Source of the DNA: Rahnella sikkimica
Lineage (GTDB): Bacteria; Pseudomonadota; Gammaproteobacteria; Enterobacterales; Enterobacteriaceae
Length of the DNA stretch: 64,000 bases
Assembly (NCBI RefSeq): GCF_002951615.1
Contig: NZ_CP019062.1
Coordinates: forward strand, 558,001-622,000
Direction of reading: 5' to 3'
Positions 1 to 8,161 of this stretch are shown here, in pieces. Position 1 is the first letter of the stretch. Each line of letters opens with the position of its first letter. The translations under genes and the position numbers were made by a program. Below the pieces are notes generated by a model. That model was not told the origin of the DNA. It searched no databases and worked only from the letters and a program-made list of their open reading frames with translations.

Positions 1-23
1 TATGACGCTACGCTTTGTTTCAT
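1..23 (-). CDS. poxB: Pyruvate dehydrogenase (quinone), first codons only
   Basis: Only the first seven codons and part of an eighth lie in the window, reading ATG-AAA-CAA-AGC-GTA-GCG-TCA-TA. This gives M-K-Q-S-V-A-S, which matches the MKQTVA start of enterobacterial PoxB. A strong Shine-Dalgarno sequence (GGAGGG) lies about ten bases upstream. The position directly downstream of hcr on the same strand is the E. coli order hcp-hcr-poxB. PoxB is the membrane-associated thiamine-diphosphate/FAD enzyme that oxidises pyruvate to acetate and CO2 and passes electrons to ubiquinone in stationary phase. The identification rests on seven residues plus synteny. Confidence 0.75.
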
Positions 24-95
24 CAATTGAATCCCTCCGGTGTGCCCGTGATCTTTGCACTGCATAAAGTCTTCGGGCGGGTTTTAAATAAGTGG

Positions 96-106
96 ATTAA
101 GCATAG
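96..106 (-). promoter_or_regulatory. Candidate sigma-S -10 element of poxB
   Basis: On the minus strand the sequence reads CTATGCTTAAT, about 70 bases before the poxB start. This is close to the sigma-S extended -10 preference (CTATACTTAA). E. coli poxB is a known RpoS-dependent gene, so the position and form fit. The transcription start is not proven. Confidence 0.5.
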
Positions 107-185
107 TCCACTGATTACATCCAGGAATGCGAAGCCTTAAACCATACAAAATTACGCAGGGGAGGGAGATGAAGTTTTGTAAATC

Positions 186-220
186 TGCCCGCAAAGACTG
201 TAAAAAGTCATGTGCGGGCA
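186..220 (-). terminator. Stem-loop downstream of hcr
   Basis: Arms TGCCCGCA (186-193) and TGCGGGCA (213-220) pair perfectly, and an inner GACT/AGTC pair extends the stem. It lies 19 bases beyond the hcr stop. The T tract after it on the minus strand is poor (GATTT), so termination may be inefficient or partly read through into poxB. Confidence 0.45.
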
Positions 221-238
221 GCGAGTTACGGCAGGAAA

Positions 239-1252
239 TCAGGCGATCGTGGCGTCGCCCTGAAGCTGACAGCTGCACGCCAGAACGTAGCCCTGCGCGA
301 CGTCTTCGTCGGTGAGCGTCATGCGGCTGGTGGTCGTGAAATTACCGGACAGCACGCGGGTTTTGCAACTCCCGCAAACGCCCGCGCGGCAGGCCGCCGT
401 GACCGGCAGTTTGTGCTGCTCCATCGCTGCCAGCAGCGTTGAACCGACCGGCACGCGGAAGTTCGCAAGCGGCGTCAGGCGGGTCAGCGTCAGTTGCTGA
501 TCTGCTGAGACAACCGTTTCGGTGGCCTGGAACTGTTCCTTAACGATATTTTGTGCAGGAACGCCCAGTTCGGCCACCCATTTCCCGGCCAGTGCCATAT
601 ATGGCGCAGGCCCGCAAATCATCACCCGGCGCGCAGCGATATCCGCCACCTGGCTTTGCAGTAAGTCCTGACTCAGACGACCTGCGATCTGGCCCGGTGC
701 CGCGTCATTTTCTGCCAGAATGGTCAGACGAAGTTGCGGATATTGCGCCGCCATACGCTGCCATTCTTGTGCAAAAATGACGTCCTGCGGGCTGCGTACG
801 CTGTAAAACACCTGCACACTTTGCGCAGGAGAACCCGCCAGAACGCGGCGCGCAATCGACATCACCGGCGTTACGCCGCAACCCGCAGCCAGCAGTAACA
901 AAGGTTGCTGCGTGTCACAGGTGAATTCGCCCTGCGCGTCCGAAAGCCACAGGTAATCGCCCGGTTTAACCTGCTGTGTGAGCCAGCCGGAGCCTTCACC
1001 GCCATCAATCCGGCGTACCGTCAGCTGGATAAACCGGCTCACACCCGGCGTGGAAGACAGCGTATACGCGCGCTGTACGTCACCGCTCTGGCTGATATTC
1101 ACCAACGCAAACTGGCCCGGCTGATACGGATAAACGTCGTGATTGATCAGCGACAGTGTCCGGACATCGGGCGTTTCCTGCGTAACGGAATACACCTGCA
1201 TACGGTTCTGGCACAGCGCCGTCGGCTGATCAGGAAATAAAGGAAAATTCAT
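239..1252 (-). CDS. hcr: NADH oxidoreductase Hcr (HCP reductase)
   Basis: Hcr passes electrons from NADH through FAD and a [2Fe-2S] centre to the hybrid-cluster protein Hcp. The 337 residues show a ferredoxin-reductase FAD domain with the R-x-Y-T/S motif (RAYTLSS, 61-67), an NAD-binding domain with GCGVTP, and a C-terminal plant-type ferredoxin domain. Its cluster cysteines are C288, C293, C296 and C326 (CRAGVCGSC then a distant C). The length is slightly above that of E. coli Hcr (322). It starts six bases after the hcp stop, so the two are one transcript and are probably translated together. Expected control is nitric-oxide-responsive NsrR derepression plus FNR through the hcp promoter. No frame or active-site defect is visible. 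Confidence 0.95.
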   Translation of the reverse strand: MNFPLFPDQPTALCQNRMQVYSVTQETPDVRTLSLINHDVYPYQPGQFALVNISQSGDVQRAYTLSSTPGVSRFIQLTVRRIDGGEGSGWLTQQVKPGDYLWLSDAQGEFTCDTQQPLLLLAAGCGVTPVMSIARRVLAGSPAQSVQVFYSVRSPQDVIFAQEWQRMAAQYPQLRLTILAENDAAPGQIAGRLSQDLLQSQVADIAARRVMICGPAPYMALAGKWVAELGVPAQNIVKEQFQATETVVSADQQLTLTRLTPLANFRVPVGSTLLAAMEQHKLPVTAACRAGVCGSCKTRVLSGNFTTTSRMTLTDEDVAQGYVLACSCQLQGDATIA

Positions 1253-1258
1253 TGAGAT

Positions 1259-2914
1259 TTATTCCGACAGCATGGTTTTCAGATCCTGCTCTACCGACGT
1301 AATCGAACGCAGGCCGAACTGTTCGTTAAGCACCGCCAGCAGATTGTCGGTCAGGAAGGCCGGAGCCGTCGGGCCGGTGGCGATGTTTTTCACGCCCAGC
1401 GACAGCAACGTCAGCAGGATCACAATCGCTTTCTGCTCAAACCACGAAAGCACCAGGCTCAGCGGCAAATCATTCACGCCACAACCCAGTTTTTCGGCCA
1501 GATTGACCGCCAGAATAATCGCCGAGTAAGCATCGTTGCACTGACCGACGTCCAGCAGGCGCGGCAGGCCTTCAATAGTGCCGAAGTCCAGTTTGTTGAA
1601 GCGGTACTTGCCGCACGCCAGTGTCATGATCACGCAATCCTGAGGCACGCTGCGTGCCAGATCGGTGAAGTAGCTGCGCTCGCCGCGGCTGCCGTCACAA
1701 CCGCCGATCAGGAAGATATGACGGAGCTTTTTAGCGGCGACTAAATCAATCACGGTATCTGCCGCACCGAGCAACGTCTGGCGACCAAAACCGACGGTAA
1801 TTTCCTGTTCGATTTCACTGTACGGGAAACCGGCCAGTTGCAGCGCCTGGCTGATCACCGGTGCGAAATCTTCGCCTTCCAGATGCTGAACGCCCGGCCA
1901 GCCGACGATGCTGCGGGTCCAGATTCGATCGCCGTAGTTACCGACGTTAGGGTCAATAATGCAGTTGGAGGTCATGACCACCGGGCCGGGGAATCTGGCG
2001 AACTCAACCTGCTGATTCTGCCAGCCGCTGCCGTAGTTACCGGCCAGATGTGGGAATTTTTTCAGTTCCGGATAGCCGTGTGCAGGCAGCATTTCGCCGT
2101 GGGTATAAATATTAATGCCGGTACCGGCGGTCTGTTCCAGCAACATCTGCAAATCTTTAAGATCATGGCCTGAAATCAGAATCGCTTTGCCCGCCAGCGG
2201 GCGCACATTGACGGACGTCGGGCGCGGATGACCGTAAGCGTCGGTTTCGCCTTTATCCAGAATCGCCATCACGCCGAAGTTCATTTTGCCGATCGCCATC
2301 GCGTTTTCGAGCAGTACGCCCATGTCTGACGGTTGCGTGCCCAGCCACGCCATCAGGCGGTGATATTCGGCATAAATCGCGGTGTCCGACTGGCCGAGAA
2401 CGTGCGCGTGTTCCATATAAGCCGCCGCACCTTTCAGACCGTACAAGCACAACATGCGCAGCCCGTGAATGTCATCGCCGACCTGCGTTTTATCGCCGTT
2501 GAGCGCAAATTGCTGCGCCTGCTGTTGCAGGTCATTCAGGTTATTGCTGACCAGTTCCAGCGCCGCCAGCGGGTGATCGACGGTGATTTCCGGATCCATC
2601 AGACGGCAGCGAACCGCCAGCGCTTCACGGTGAATAATTGCTTCACGCGCGTAACCGACGATGCGGTCGGAATCGAAGTTAACGTTGGTCAGCGTGGAGA
2701 AAAATGCCCGTGGCGCGAAGCTGTCAGTGTCTTCATCGACAATGCCGTAACCACGCGCCGCCAGCGCCCAGGCCGATAACCCCTGAAGAACAGCGACCAG
2801 CAAGTCCTGTAAATCGGAGGTTTCTGCCGTTTTGCCACACATACCCTGCGCATAAGCGCAGCCATTGCCCGCCGGGGTACGGACTGTTTGTTCACATTGC
2901 ACACAAAACATCAT
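1259..2914 (-). CDS. hcp: Hybrid-cluster protein / hydroxylamine reductase
   Basis: This is a cytoplasmic Fe-S-O cluster enzyme, described as a hydroxylamine reductase and more recently as a high-affinity NO reductase and S-nitrosylase. It has 551 residues (E. coli 550). The N-terminal cysteines follow C4-x2-C7-x11-C19-x6-C26, the arrangement typical of enterobacterial class II proteins. The C-terminal half carries the conserved hybrid-cluster regions, including [19 protein letters not shown] and GQCNDAYSA. Two adjacent ATG codons open the frame; the second would match the E. coli start exactly, so the first residue is uncertain. It is the promoter-proximal gene of hcp-hcr. An NsrR-like palindrome lies just upstream of the start. 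Confidence 0.97.
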   Translation of the reverse strand: MMFCVQCEQTVRTPAGNGCAYAQGMCGKTAETSDLQDLLVAVLQGLSAWALAARGYGIVDEDTDSFAPRAFFSTLTNVNFDSDRIVGYAREAIIHREALAVRCRLMDPEITVDHPLAALELVSNNLNDLQQQAQQFALNGDKTQVGDDIHGLRMLCLYGLKGAAAYMEHAHVLGQSDTAIYAEYHRLMAWLGTQPSDMGVLLENAMAIGKMNFGVMAILDKGETDAYGHPRPTSVNVRPLAGKAILISGHDLKDLQMLLEQTAGTGINIYTHGEMLPAHGYPELKKFPHLAGNYGSGWQNQQVEFARFPGPVVMTSNCIIDPNVGNYGDRIWTRSIVGWPGVQHLEGEDFAPVISQALQLAGFPYSEIEQEITVGFGRQTLLGAADTVIDLVAAKKLRHIFLIGGCDGSRGERSYFTDLARSVPQDCVIMTLACGKYRFNKLDFGTIEGLPRLLDVGQCNDAYSAIILAVNLAEKLGCGVNDLPLSLVLSWFEQKAIVILLTLLSLGVKNIATGPTAPAFLTDNLLAVLNEQFGLRSITSVEQDLKTMLSE

Positions 2915-2926
2915 TCGGTCCTTTTT

Positions 2927-2950
2927 AAAGTTGCATTTGAAATGCTTGTT
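2927..2950 (-). promoter_or_regulatory. Candidate NsrR operator of hcp-hcr
   Basis: The core GCATTTGAAATGC (2933-2945) is a near-perfect palindrome flanked by AAGTT and TTGTT. It resembles the enterobacterial NsrR consensus, with its AAG-ATGCATTT half-sites. E. coli hcp is one of the best-known NsrR targets. The site lies 13 to 36 bases before the start codon, a position suited to repression. This is assigned by pattern only. Confidence 0.6.
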
Positions 2951-3015
2951 TTAATGCAAGCCTAAGACCGGGGCGAAAAGAAATGAAGGGGTTTTTAAGA
3001 CAAAGTGACGCGCAA

Positions 3016-3029
3016 TTGATTTAACGCAA
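3016..3029 (-). promoter_or_regulatory. Weak FNR-like site upstream of hcp
   Basis: TTGATTTAACGCAA has a perfect first FNR half-site (TTGAT) and a degraded second one (CGCAA instead of ATCAA), about 108 bases before the hcp start. E. coli hcp is activated anaerobically by FNR, so a site is expected, but I could not place a convincing -10 element at the right distance. Treat as tentative. Confidence 0.3.
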
Positions 3030-3044
3030 TTTTTGCAGGGGAAT

Positions 3045-3070
3045 TTCCCGCTGTCCGAAAACAGCGGGAA
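3045..3070 (-). terminator. Stem-loop after lysO
   Basis: Perfect 10-bp arms TTCCCGCTGT and ACAGCGGGAA enclose a six-base loop, ten bases beyond the lysO stop. The sequence following it on the minus strand is not T-rich, so it may stabilise the mRNA end or terminate only weakly. Confidence 0.5.
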
Positions 3071-3079
3071 GGGCAGGTA

Positions 3080-3979
3080 TCAGGCAGAGAAAAAGGCCAT
3101 CAGCACCGGCGCAATCAGGCTTAACACAAAACCGTGAACCACCGCCGGCGGCACCATATCCAGCCCGCCGCTGCGTTGCAGAACCGGCAGGGTAAAGTCC
3201 ATCGACGTCGCGCCGCACAGACCCAGCGCGGTCGAACGGCTGCTGCGCACCAGCGTCGGGATCAGCATGATGGCGCAAAGTTCACGCGCCAGATCGTTAA
3301 AGAACGCAGCGCTGCCAATCACCGGCCCGAAAGAGTCAGTGAGAACGATACCGGAAAGGGAATACCAGCCGTAACCGGAGGCCAGCGCCAGACCGGTTTT
3401 CAAAGGCAAGCCGAGCAGCAAGGCGGCAATCGCACCGCCGATTAACGCGCTGACCGCCACCACAACCGCCACCATCATGCCGCGACGGTTCAGGATAATC
3501 TGGCGCAGCGTCATGCTGCTGTTACGCAGTTGCAACCCCACCAGCGCCAGCAGGAATAACAGCGCGATTTCGCTGGCCTGTGAGGCGAATGTCAGCCAGT
3601 GCCATTGTGTCAGACCCAGCGCAAAACCGCCTATCACCACGCCGCAGAGTTTCAGGGATTCCAGCGCCATGTGAAGGCGTGAAGGCAGCGTTTCCTGCTT
3701 ATGTTGGGTTTTCCACGGGCGGCGGCGTTCGAGCAGCCACAGCGCGGCGTAGTTCATCACGAAAATACACAGGAAGCAGACGCCAGCATATTTGAAAATC
3801 AGCAATAAATTCTCACTGAGATTGTCGAGGAAAGCCAGACTGATGCCCATAATGAAAAGAATGACGTACACCATCCAGCTCAGCAATTGGTTAACCAGAT
3901 GCAGCATCGACCGGTTTTTGAGCGGAATGAGATATCCGACAATCAGCGGCAAAAGAATAATTAACAGCCCGGAATACAT
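3080..3979 (-). CDS. lysO: L-lysine exporter LysO (YbjE)
   Basis: This is an inner-membrane exporter of lysine and its toxic analogue thialysine. The 299 residues match the E. coli length and are hydrophobic throughout, with about eight or more membrane segments. Family signatures SGLLIILLPLIVGYLIPL at the N-terminus and GWYSLSGIVLTDSFGP and DFTLPVLQRSGG further on are present. I chose the ATG at 3979, which follows a CAGGGA ribosome site and gives the E. coli-like start M-Y-S-G. An in-frame GTG at 4027 would add 16 non-conserved residues. In E. coli the gene is activated by ArgP and lowered by lysine; no such site was identified here. aqpZ, which sits next to it in E. coli, is absent. Confidence 0.93.
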   Translation of the reverse strand: MYSGLLIILLPLIVGYLIPLKNRSMLHLVNQLLSWMVYVILFIMGISLAFLDNLSENLLLIFKYAGVCFLCIFVMNYAALWLLERRRPWKTQHKQETLPSRLHMALESLKLCGVVIGGFALGLTQWHWLTFASQASEIALLFLLALVGLQLRNSSMTLRQIILNRRGMMVAVVVAVSALIGGAIAALLLGLPLKTGLALASGYGWYSLSGIVLTDSFGPVIGSAAFFNDLARELCAIMLIPTLVRSSRSTALGLCGATSMDFTLPVLQRSGGLDMVPPAVVHGFVLSLIAPVLMAFFSA

Positions 3980-4168
3980 AATGCAAAAATCCCTGAGAAG
4001 TGAGGTTCCATGAACGGAGCGCGGCACAGAAAATACCGCCCGACACGCTAACGAAAAGTAATCAGACTGTAAAGCGCCTTCGGCACGCAGAGCGCGTTCT
4101 GCGGACTTGACCTGAACCCTTTTTTAACGCCATGCTCAGGGAAGCACTGAGCGCACAGGAGGCGTCTG

Positions 4169-5902
4169 ATGTATCTGGAACATATTGATATTGTCGGTTT
4201 TCGGGGTATCAACCGGCTGTCTCTGACACTGACGCAGCCTGCGCAGCGGGGCGCTTCAATCACCGCTTCTGCACATCAGGGGCAGGCCGAATCCTCAATG
4301 ACCAATACGGTACTGATTGGTGAAAACGCCTGGGGTAAATCCAGCCTGCTTGACGTCCTCACGCTGCTGCTTTCGCCTGAACCCAAACTTTACTGTTTTA
4401 AAGAGGAGGATTTCTATTTTCCCGCCGGGGAACAGGAATCCAAATCACAGTATCTGCACGTCGTGTTTACGTTTTGTGAAAATCAGGCCGGGCACCATAC
4501 GTCGCCGCGATTTAATCCGTTATCCCCTCTGTGGGTAAAATGCCCCGACAAGCTGAACCGTATTTATTACCGGCTGGAAGGGGAACTGGACGATGACGGC
4601 AGCGTGATGACGCTGCGTAGTTTTCTGTCATCCAACGGCCAGATGTTAAATCTGACAACGATCGACCCGCTGGCGCTGGCGCTGATCCGCCTGAATCCGG
4701 TGCTCCGTTTGCGCGATGCACGCTTTATTCGGCGTCTGCGCAGCGAAACGCTGGCTCCGCGTCTGGCGGAAAATAATGAAGAACTGGCGAAACAGCTCGA
4801 CGAGCTGACGCGCGGGCTGGTGCATAACCCGCAAACGTTGACCAACAGCGAACTGCGCAGCGGGTTGTCGGCGATGCGGCAGTTGCTGGAGCATTATTTT
4901 GCCGAGCAGGGCACGTCGAACAGCGCGCCGTGGCAGCAAAAACGTCATGGGCGGGCGGAGAGCCGAAGGGCGTGGCGATCGCTGGATAACATCAACCGCA
5001 TGATTGCCGAGCCGAACAGCCGCAGTATGCGGGTGATGCTGCTGGGGATGTTTTCCACGTTATTGCAGGCCAAAGGCTCAGTGGTACTGCACCCGGACGC
5101 ACGACCTTTATTGCTGATTGAAGACCCCGAAACCCGTCTGCATCCGATTATGCTGTCGGTCGCGTGGGGATTGCTGGATCAGCTGCCGTTACAAAGGATC
5201 ACCACCACCAATTCCGGCGATTTGCTTTCGCTGGTGCCGGTCGAGCAAATTTGCAGGCTGGTGCGTGAATCCGGGCGCGTCGCGGCGTACGGCATCGGGC
5301 CGGAAGGGCTGAGCATGGAAGACAGCCGTCGCATCGCGTTTCATATCCGGTTTAACCGGCCTTCGTCTTTGTTTGCGCGCTGCTGGTTGCTGGTAGAAGG
5401 CGAAACGGAAGTGTGGCTGCTCAATCAGCTGGCGCGTCAGTGCGGTTATCATTTCGAATCTGAAGGCATCAAGGTGATTGAGTTTGCGCAGTGCGGCCTG
5501 AAGCCTTTGCTGCGCTTTGCCCGGCAGATGGGCATCGAATGGCACGCGCTGGTCGATGGCGACGAAGCCGGGCGTAAATACGCGGCAACGGTGATTGCCA
5601 ATGTGGAAAGTCACGACGATACGCTGCGCTACCGGCTGACGGCGCTACCTTCACAAGATATTGAGTATTTCCTGTATCGCGAAGGCTTTGAGGACGTGTA
5701 TCGCAAAAATTCGGCGATACCGGTGAACGTGCCAATGGCACCGAGAAGAATTATTGATAAAGCGATTCACCGCAGCTCAAAACCCGATCTGGCCATCGAT
5801 GTGGCGATGGCGGCGTCGCTGCGGGGAACCTCGTCGATTCCTCCGCTGCTGCGGCAAATGTTTTCCCGCGTGGCCTGGCTGGCGCGCGGCAGGGCGGATT
5901 AA
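4169..5902 (+). CDS. ybjD: OLD-family ATPase/Toprim nuclease YbjD
   Basis: This is a predicted ATP-dependent nuclease of the overcoming-lysogenisation-defect family. The N-terminus has the SMC/RecF-like start (IVGFRGINRLSL) and a Walker A motif GENAWGKSS at about residues 51-59. The ABC signature/Walker B region contains LLLIEDPETRLHP. A C-terminal Toprim domain carries the acidic motifs LLVEGETE and LVDGDEAG. At 577 residues it is about 25 longer than E. coli YbjD, because of an extra low-conservation stretch (about residues 24-46) just before Walker A. The substrate and physiological role are not established. Its TAA stop overlaps the stop of convergent ybjX. Confidence 0.9.
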   Translation: MYLEHIDIVGFRGINRLSLTLTQPAQRGASITASAHQGQAESSMTNTVLIGENAWGKSSLLDVLTLLLSPEPKLYCFKEEDFYFPAGEQESKSQYLHVVFTFCENQAGHHTSPRFNPLSPLWVKCPDKLNRIYYRLEGELDDDGSVMTLRSFLSSNGQMLNLTTIDPLALALIRLNPVLRLRDARFIRRLRSETLAPRLAENNEELAKQLDELTRGLVHNPQTLTNSELRSGLSAMRQLLEHYFAEQGTSNSAPWQQKRHGRAESRRAWRSLDNINRMIAEPNSRSMRVMLLGMFSTLLQAKGSVVLHPDARPLLLIEDPETRLHPIMLSVAWGLLDQLPLQRITTTNSGDLLSLVPVEQICRLVRESGRVAAYGIGPEGLSMEDSRRIAFHIRFNRPSSLFARCWLLVEGETEVWLLNQLARQCGYHFESEGIKVIEFAQCGLKPLLRFARQMGIEWHALVDGDEAGRKYAATVIANVESHDDTLRYRLTALPSQDIEYFLYREGFEDVYRKNSAIPVNVPMAPRRIIDKAIHRSSKPDLAIDVAMAASLRGTSSIPPLLRQMFSRVAWLARGRAD

Positions 5903-6888
5903 GCCGCCTTGGTTTCCTGCAGGGTGGTCGGGTGGCCGTGCCCGCGGGTGAAAGTCTGGCGGATCTGACTTTCCAGGTCATCCAGCAACTGATAGCGGCG
6001 GCGGTATTCAGAACGGCGTTTGCTGGCGATTTCCTCCAGCGGCCGGTGGGCAATCTGGCGCGGCAGATGGAAATATCCGTCTTCGCCCGGTTTTGCCTCC
6101 ATCGTTTCCCAGAAGCTGTCGTAATCTGCAAACACCTTGCCTTTGCATTTTTTATAACGCGAATTCTCATAAATGTGTGTGTGGTTACCGACCGCCACAA
6201 TCTGCGTCATGCCGGTGACATCCGCCAGTGTCGTCAGCGCTTCAATCACCAGACGTTTTGGAAATAAACCGTGGCAGGCTTTAGTTGCCCGCTGAATTTC
6301 CTGATGATCTACGTTCGCCTTTGGCCCCTGCAATGCGCCAATAAACAGCGTCGGCTTCCCCTGATATTTAATAAACGAGAACGTCACGATGGCAATAGAA
6401 ACGCCTTCGGTATTATGGAACGTCAGCGTGGCCTCGCCTTCTTTATCCAGACGGGCGATGGCGTTAAAAGAGATGGCGTAACGCTGCTCTTCTTTGCCGG
6501 TCAGCGTGGCGATCGCCATTTTTTTGCTGCTCAGATAACCGTGGTTAATCGCTTCCGGCAGACAATGGCCGATCATGTTGTAGTGATCGGTGATGCGTTT
6601 CATCGCCTGTTCCGGCGTGATATTGGCCGCCTGATAAGCGCGGTGCAGTTTGCACGGCAGGCTCGGCATGGCAGACAGAATTTCATCACGCTGCGGATGC
6701 CGGGCGAGATAATCCAGCATCCCGAAAGTCCGGCGCGGATGCAGCAGCGCACGGTACAGGAATTTAAGCCGGTAACGCGGCAATTTCCATGACGGGCCCG
6801 GTACCGTGCGGCAGGAGAGTAATGCCGTCATCAACTGCAGGCCGGAAAGCGGAGCCTTTTCTGCGGAAGGGTAGCTTAAAGTGGTCAT
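5899..6888 (-). CDS. ybjX: DUF535 (VirK/YbjX) family protein
   Basis: This is a 329-residue member of the VirK/YbjX family. Salmonella and Shigella relatives are linked to PhoPQ control, outer-membrane remodelling and resistance to antimicrobial peptides, but no biochemical activity is known. Family features include the central AKRNQ-like charged helices and the GALQGPKAN, LFPKRLVIEAL and VAVGNHTHIYEN segments. I chose the ATG at 6888, which has an AGG ribosome site nine bases before it; a TTG 15 bases upstream is less likely. There is no signal peptide and no transmembrane segment. The gene ends tail to tail with ybjD. In E. coli macAB follows on the other side; here cspD does. Confidence 0.88.
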   Translation of the reverse strand: MTTLSYPSAEKAPLSGLQLMTALLSCRTVPGPSWKLPRYRLKFLYRALLHPRRTFGMLDYLARHPQRDEILSAMPSLPCKLHRAYQAANITPEQAMKRITDHYNMIGHCLPEAINHGYLSSKKMAIATLTGKEEQRYAISFNAIARLDKEGEATLTFHNTEGVSIAIVTFSFIKYQGKPTLFIGALQGPKANVDHQEIQRATKACHGLFPKRLVIEALTTLADVTGMTQIVAVGNHTHIYENSRYKKCKGKVFADYDSFWETMEAKPGEDGYFHLPRQIAHRPLEEIASKRRSEYRRRYQLLDDLESQIRQTFTRGHGHPTTLQETKAA

Positions 6889-7109
6889 GGAATTACCTGT
6901 CAAAGTGAACCGGATATCGGTAGCCGTTATTTCAACAGGGGGACAATAAACAGGTGTGCAACGGGGTAAATTATGAAGAAAGTGAACGTGATTGGTTGAG
7001 ATTGTGTTTAGACTTAATTTGTTTTATGTCCTGTCTTAGCAATCGGTGTCTAAAAAATGACCTTTTTTTCGCATGCAGGGCTTGAAGCCTGAAGCATTCT
7101 CCCCCATAA
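6889..7109. other. ybjX upstream region, no gene seen
   Basis: This spacer lies between ybjX and the cspD terminator. It is where macA-macB would lie in E. coli; no remnant of either is visible. It should contain the ybjX promoter, but I could not define -10/-35 boxes or a PhoP box with confidence. Confidence 0.5.
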
Positions 7110-7142
7110 ATAAAAATGCCAGTCAGTGAGCGACCGGCATTT
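7110..7142 (-). terminator. Rho-independent terminator of cspD
   Basis: AAATGCC and GGCATTT arms, extended by an inner GTC/GAC pair, form a stem followed on the minus strand by TTTTTATTTAT. It lies about 55 bases after the cspD stop. Confidence 0.8.
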
Positions 7143-7195
7143 GATTTTTGAGTGAACACACGCTGAGTGTGATTCGGGGCTGTGTGCTGAACCGG

Positions 7196-7417
7196 TCAGG
7201 CGACCGCTTCGCTTTCCACCGGGATAATAAGGCTGGCATGATTCCCCTTTGGGCCTTCATGTACGTCGAAGTTAACCTGCTGTCCGGCCTTGAGTGTCCG
7301 GTAACCCTCCATCTGGATTGTGGAGTAGTGAGCGAAGATGTCTTCACCGCCATTTTGCGGGCAAATGAAGCCAAAGCCTTTAGCATTATTGAACCATTTA
7401 ACAGTACCCGTCTGCAT
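7196..7417 (-). CDS. cspD: Cold-shock-like protein CspD, replication inhibitor
   Basis: CspD is a single-stranded nucleic-acid-binding OB-fold protein. In E. coli it is made in stationary phase and starvation, is not cold-induced, and inhibits DNA replication; it is a Lon substrate. The 73 residues contain RNP1 (KGFGFI) and a CspD-type RNP2 (DIFAHYSTI) with alanine in place of the valine of CspA. The C-terminal tail HASLIIPVESEAVA is longer than in CspA-type proteins. The ribosome site is GAGAGGG. It is divergent from clpS, as in E. coli. Confidence 0.96.
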   Translation of the reverse strand: MQTGTVKWFNNAKGFGFICPQNGGEDIFAHYSTIQMEGYRTLKAGQQVNFDVHEGPKGNHASLIIPVESEAVA

Positions 7418-7813
7418 GCTTCTACATCCCTCTCATGACTAGTCTGGTCGTAAATAGATAAAGCCAGTTGAGTGAGCACGAAGGCCAGAACGCAGCGGAT
7501 AGGCACCTGTTCAGGTCTGTTTGCTCTCCATTCAGCTCACGAATTTACACTCTAGTGGAATAGAGTTGGACGTCAAGGAAACGGCATTTGTCCTGAGGGA
7601 GCAGATAACCAAAGTTTGAAGCAGGTAACGCTATTGACATATTTTGTTAAAATTTCAGTAGCGGGGAGTCGGGTGCAGGGAAGACATTTTGTGCAGCGGC
7701 AAGGCGAGGCCAGAGATGGTAAAATACCGGGATAACAGCGTGAGACTCTGCAGAAAGTCTTCATGCTGGTGTATTTGGCTTCCAATACGATCTTCACAGG
7801 TGATGAACAGGCA
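7418..7813. promoter_or_regulatory. cspD-clpS divergent promoter region
   Basis: This 396-base spacer separates the divergent cspD and clpS starts and must hold both promoters. TTGACA at about 7634 and nearby A/T-rich hexamers are candidate elements for clpS, but no pair with good spacing stands out. An in-frame ATG at 7763 would extend ClpS by 17 non-conserved residues and was not used. Confidence 0.5.
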
Positions 7814-8134
7814 ATGGGCAATAATCAAGACTGGCTAAACTTTGAACATTTGACGGCGAATAAACAAAAGGATGAGGTAAAACCGCCATCTATGTATAAA
7901 GTTATATTAAACAACGACGATTACACTCCAATGGAATTTGTGATTGACGTTCTGCAAAAGTTCTTTTCTTATGACATTGAACGTGCAACGCAACTGATGC
8001 TCCAGGTGCACTACAGAGGCAAAGCGGTCTGCGGTGTTTATACCGCCGAAGTCGCGGAAACCAAAGTCGCACATGTGAATGAGTACGCCAAGGAGAATGA
8101 GCATCCGTTGCTGTGTACGCTGGAAAAAGCCTGA
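7814..8134 (+). CDS. clpS: ClpS, N-degron adaptor of ClpAP
   Basis: ClpS binds proteins with N-terminal Leu, Phe, Tyr or Trp and hands them to ClpA for degradation by ClpP. The 106 residues equal the E. coli length. The flexible N-terminal extension is followed by the core [20 protein letters not shown], which includes the NDDYTP residues that line the N-degron pocket. The conserved [20 protein letters not shown] region follows. I chose the ATG at 7814 because it gives the E. coli-like start M-G-N. It is followed 27 bases later by clpA, as in all relatives, and the two act together. Confidence 0.97.
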   Translation: MGNNQDWLNFEHLTANKQKDEVKPPSMYKVILNNDDYTPMEFVIDVLQKFFSYDIERATQLMLQVHYRGKAVCGVYTAEVAETKVAHVNEYAKENEHPLLCTLEKA

Positions 8135-8161
8135 TTAAGGCAATCTATTTGGGAGGTGCCT

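Noticed and set aside
2333..2779. 148-codon open frame on the plus strand inside hcp
   Set aside because: It is antisense to hcp and has no independent support.
3980..4027. Upstream GTG start for lysO
   Set aside because: It would add 16 residues without similarity to LysO and lacks a ribosome site; the ATG at 3979 gives the conserved start and length.
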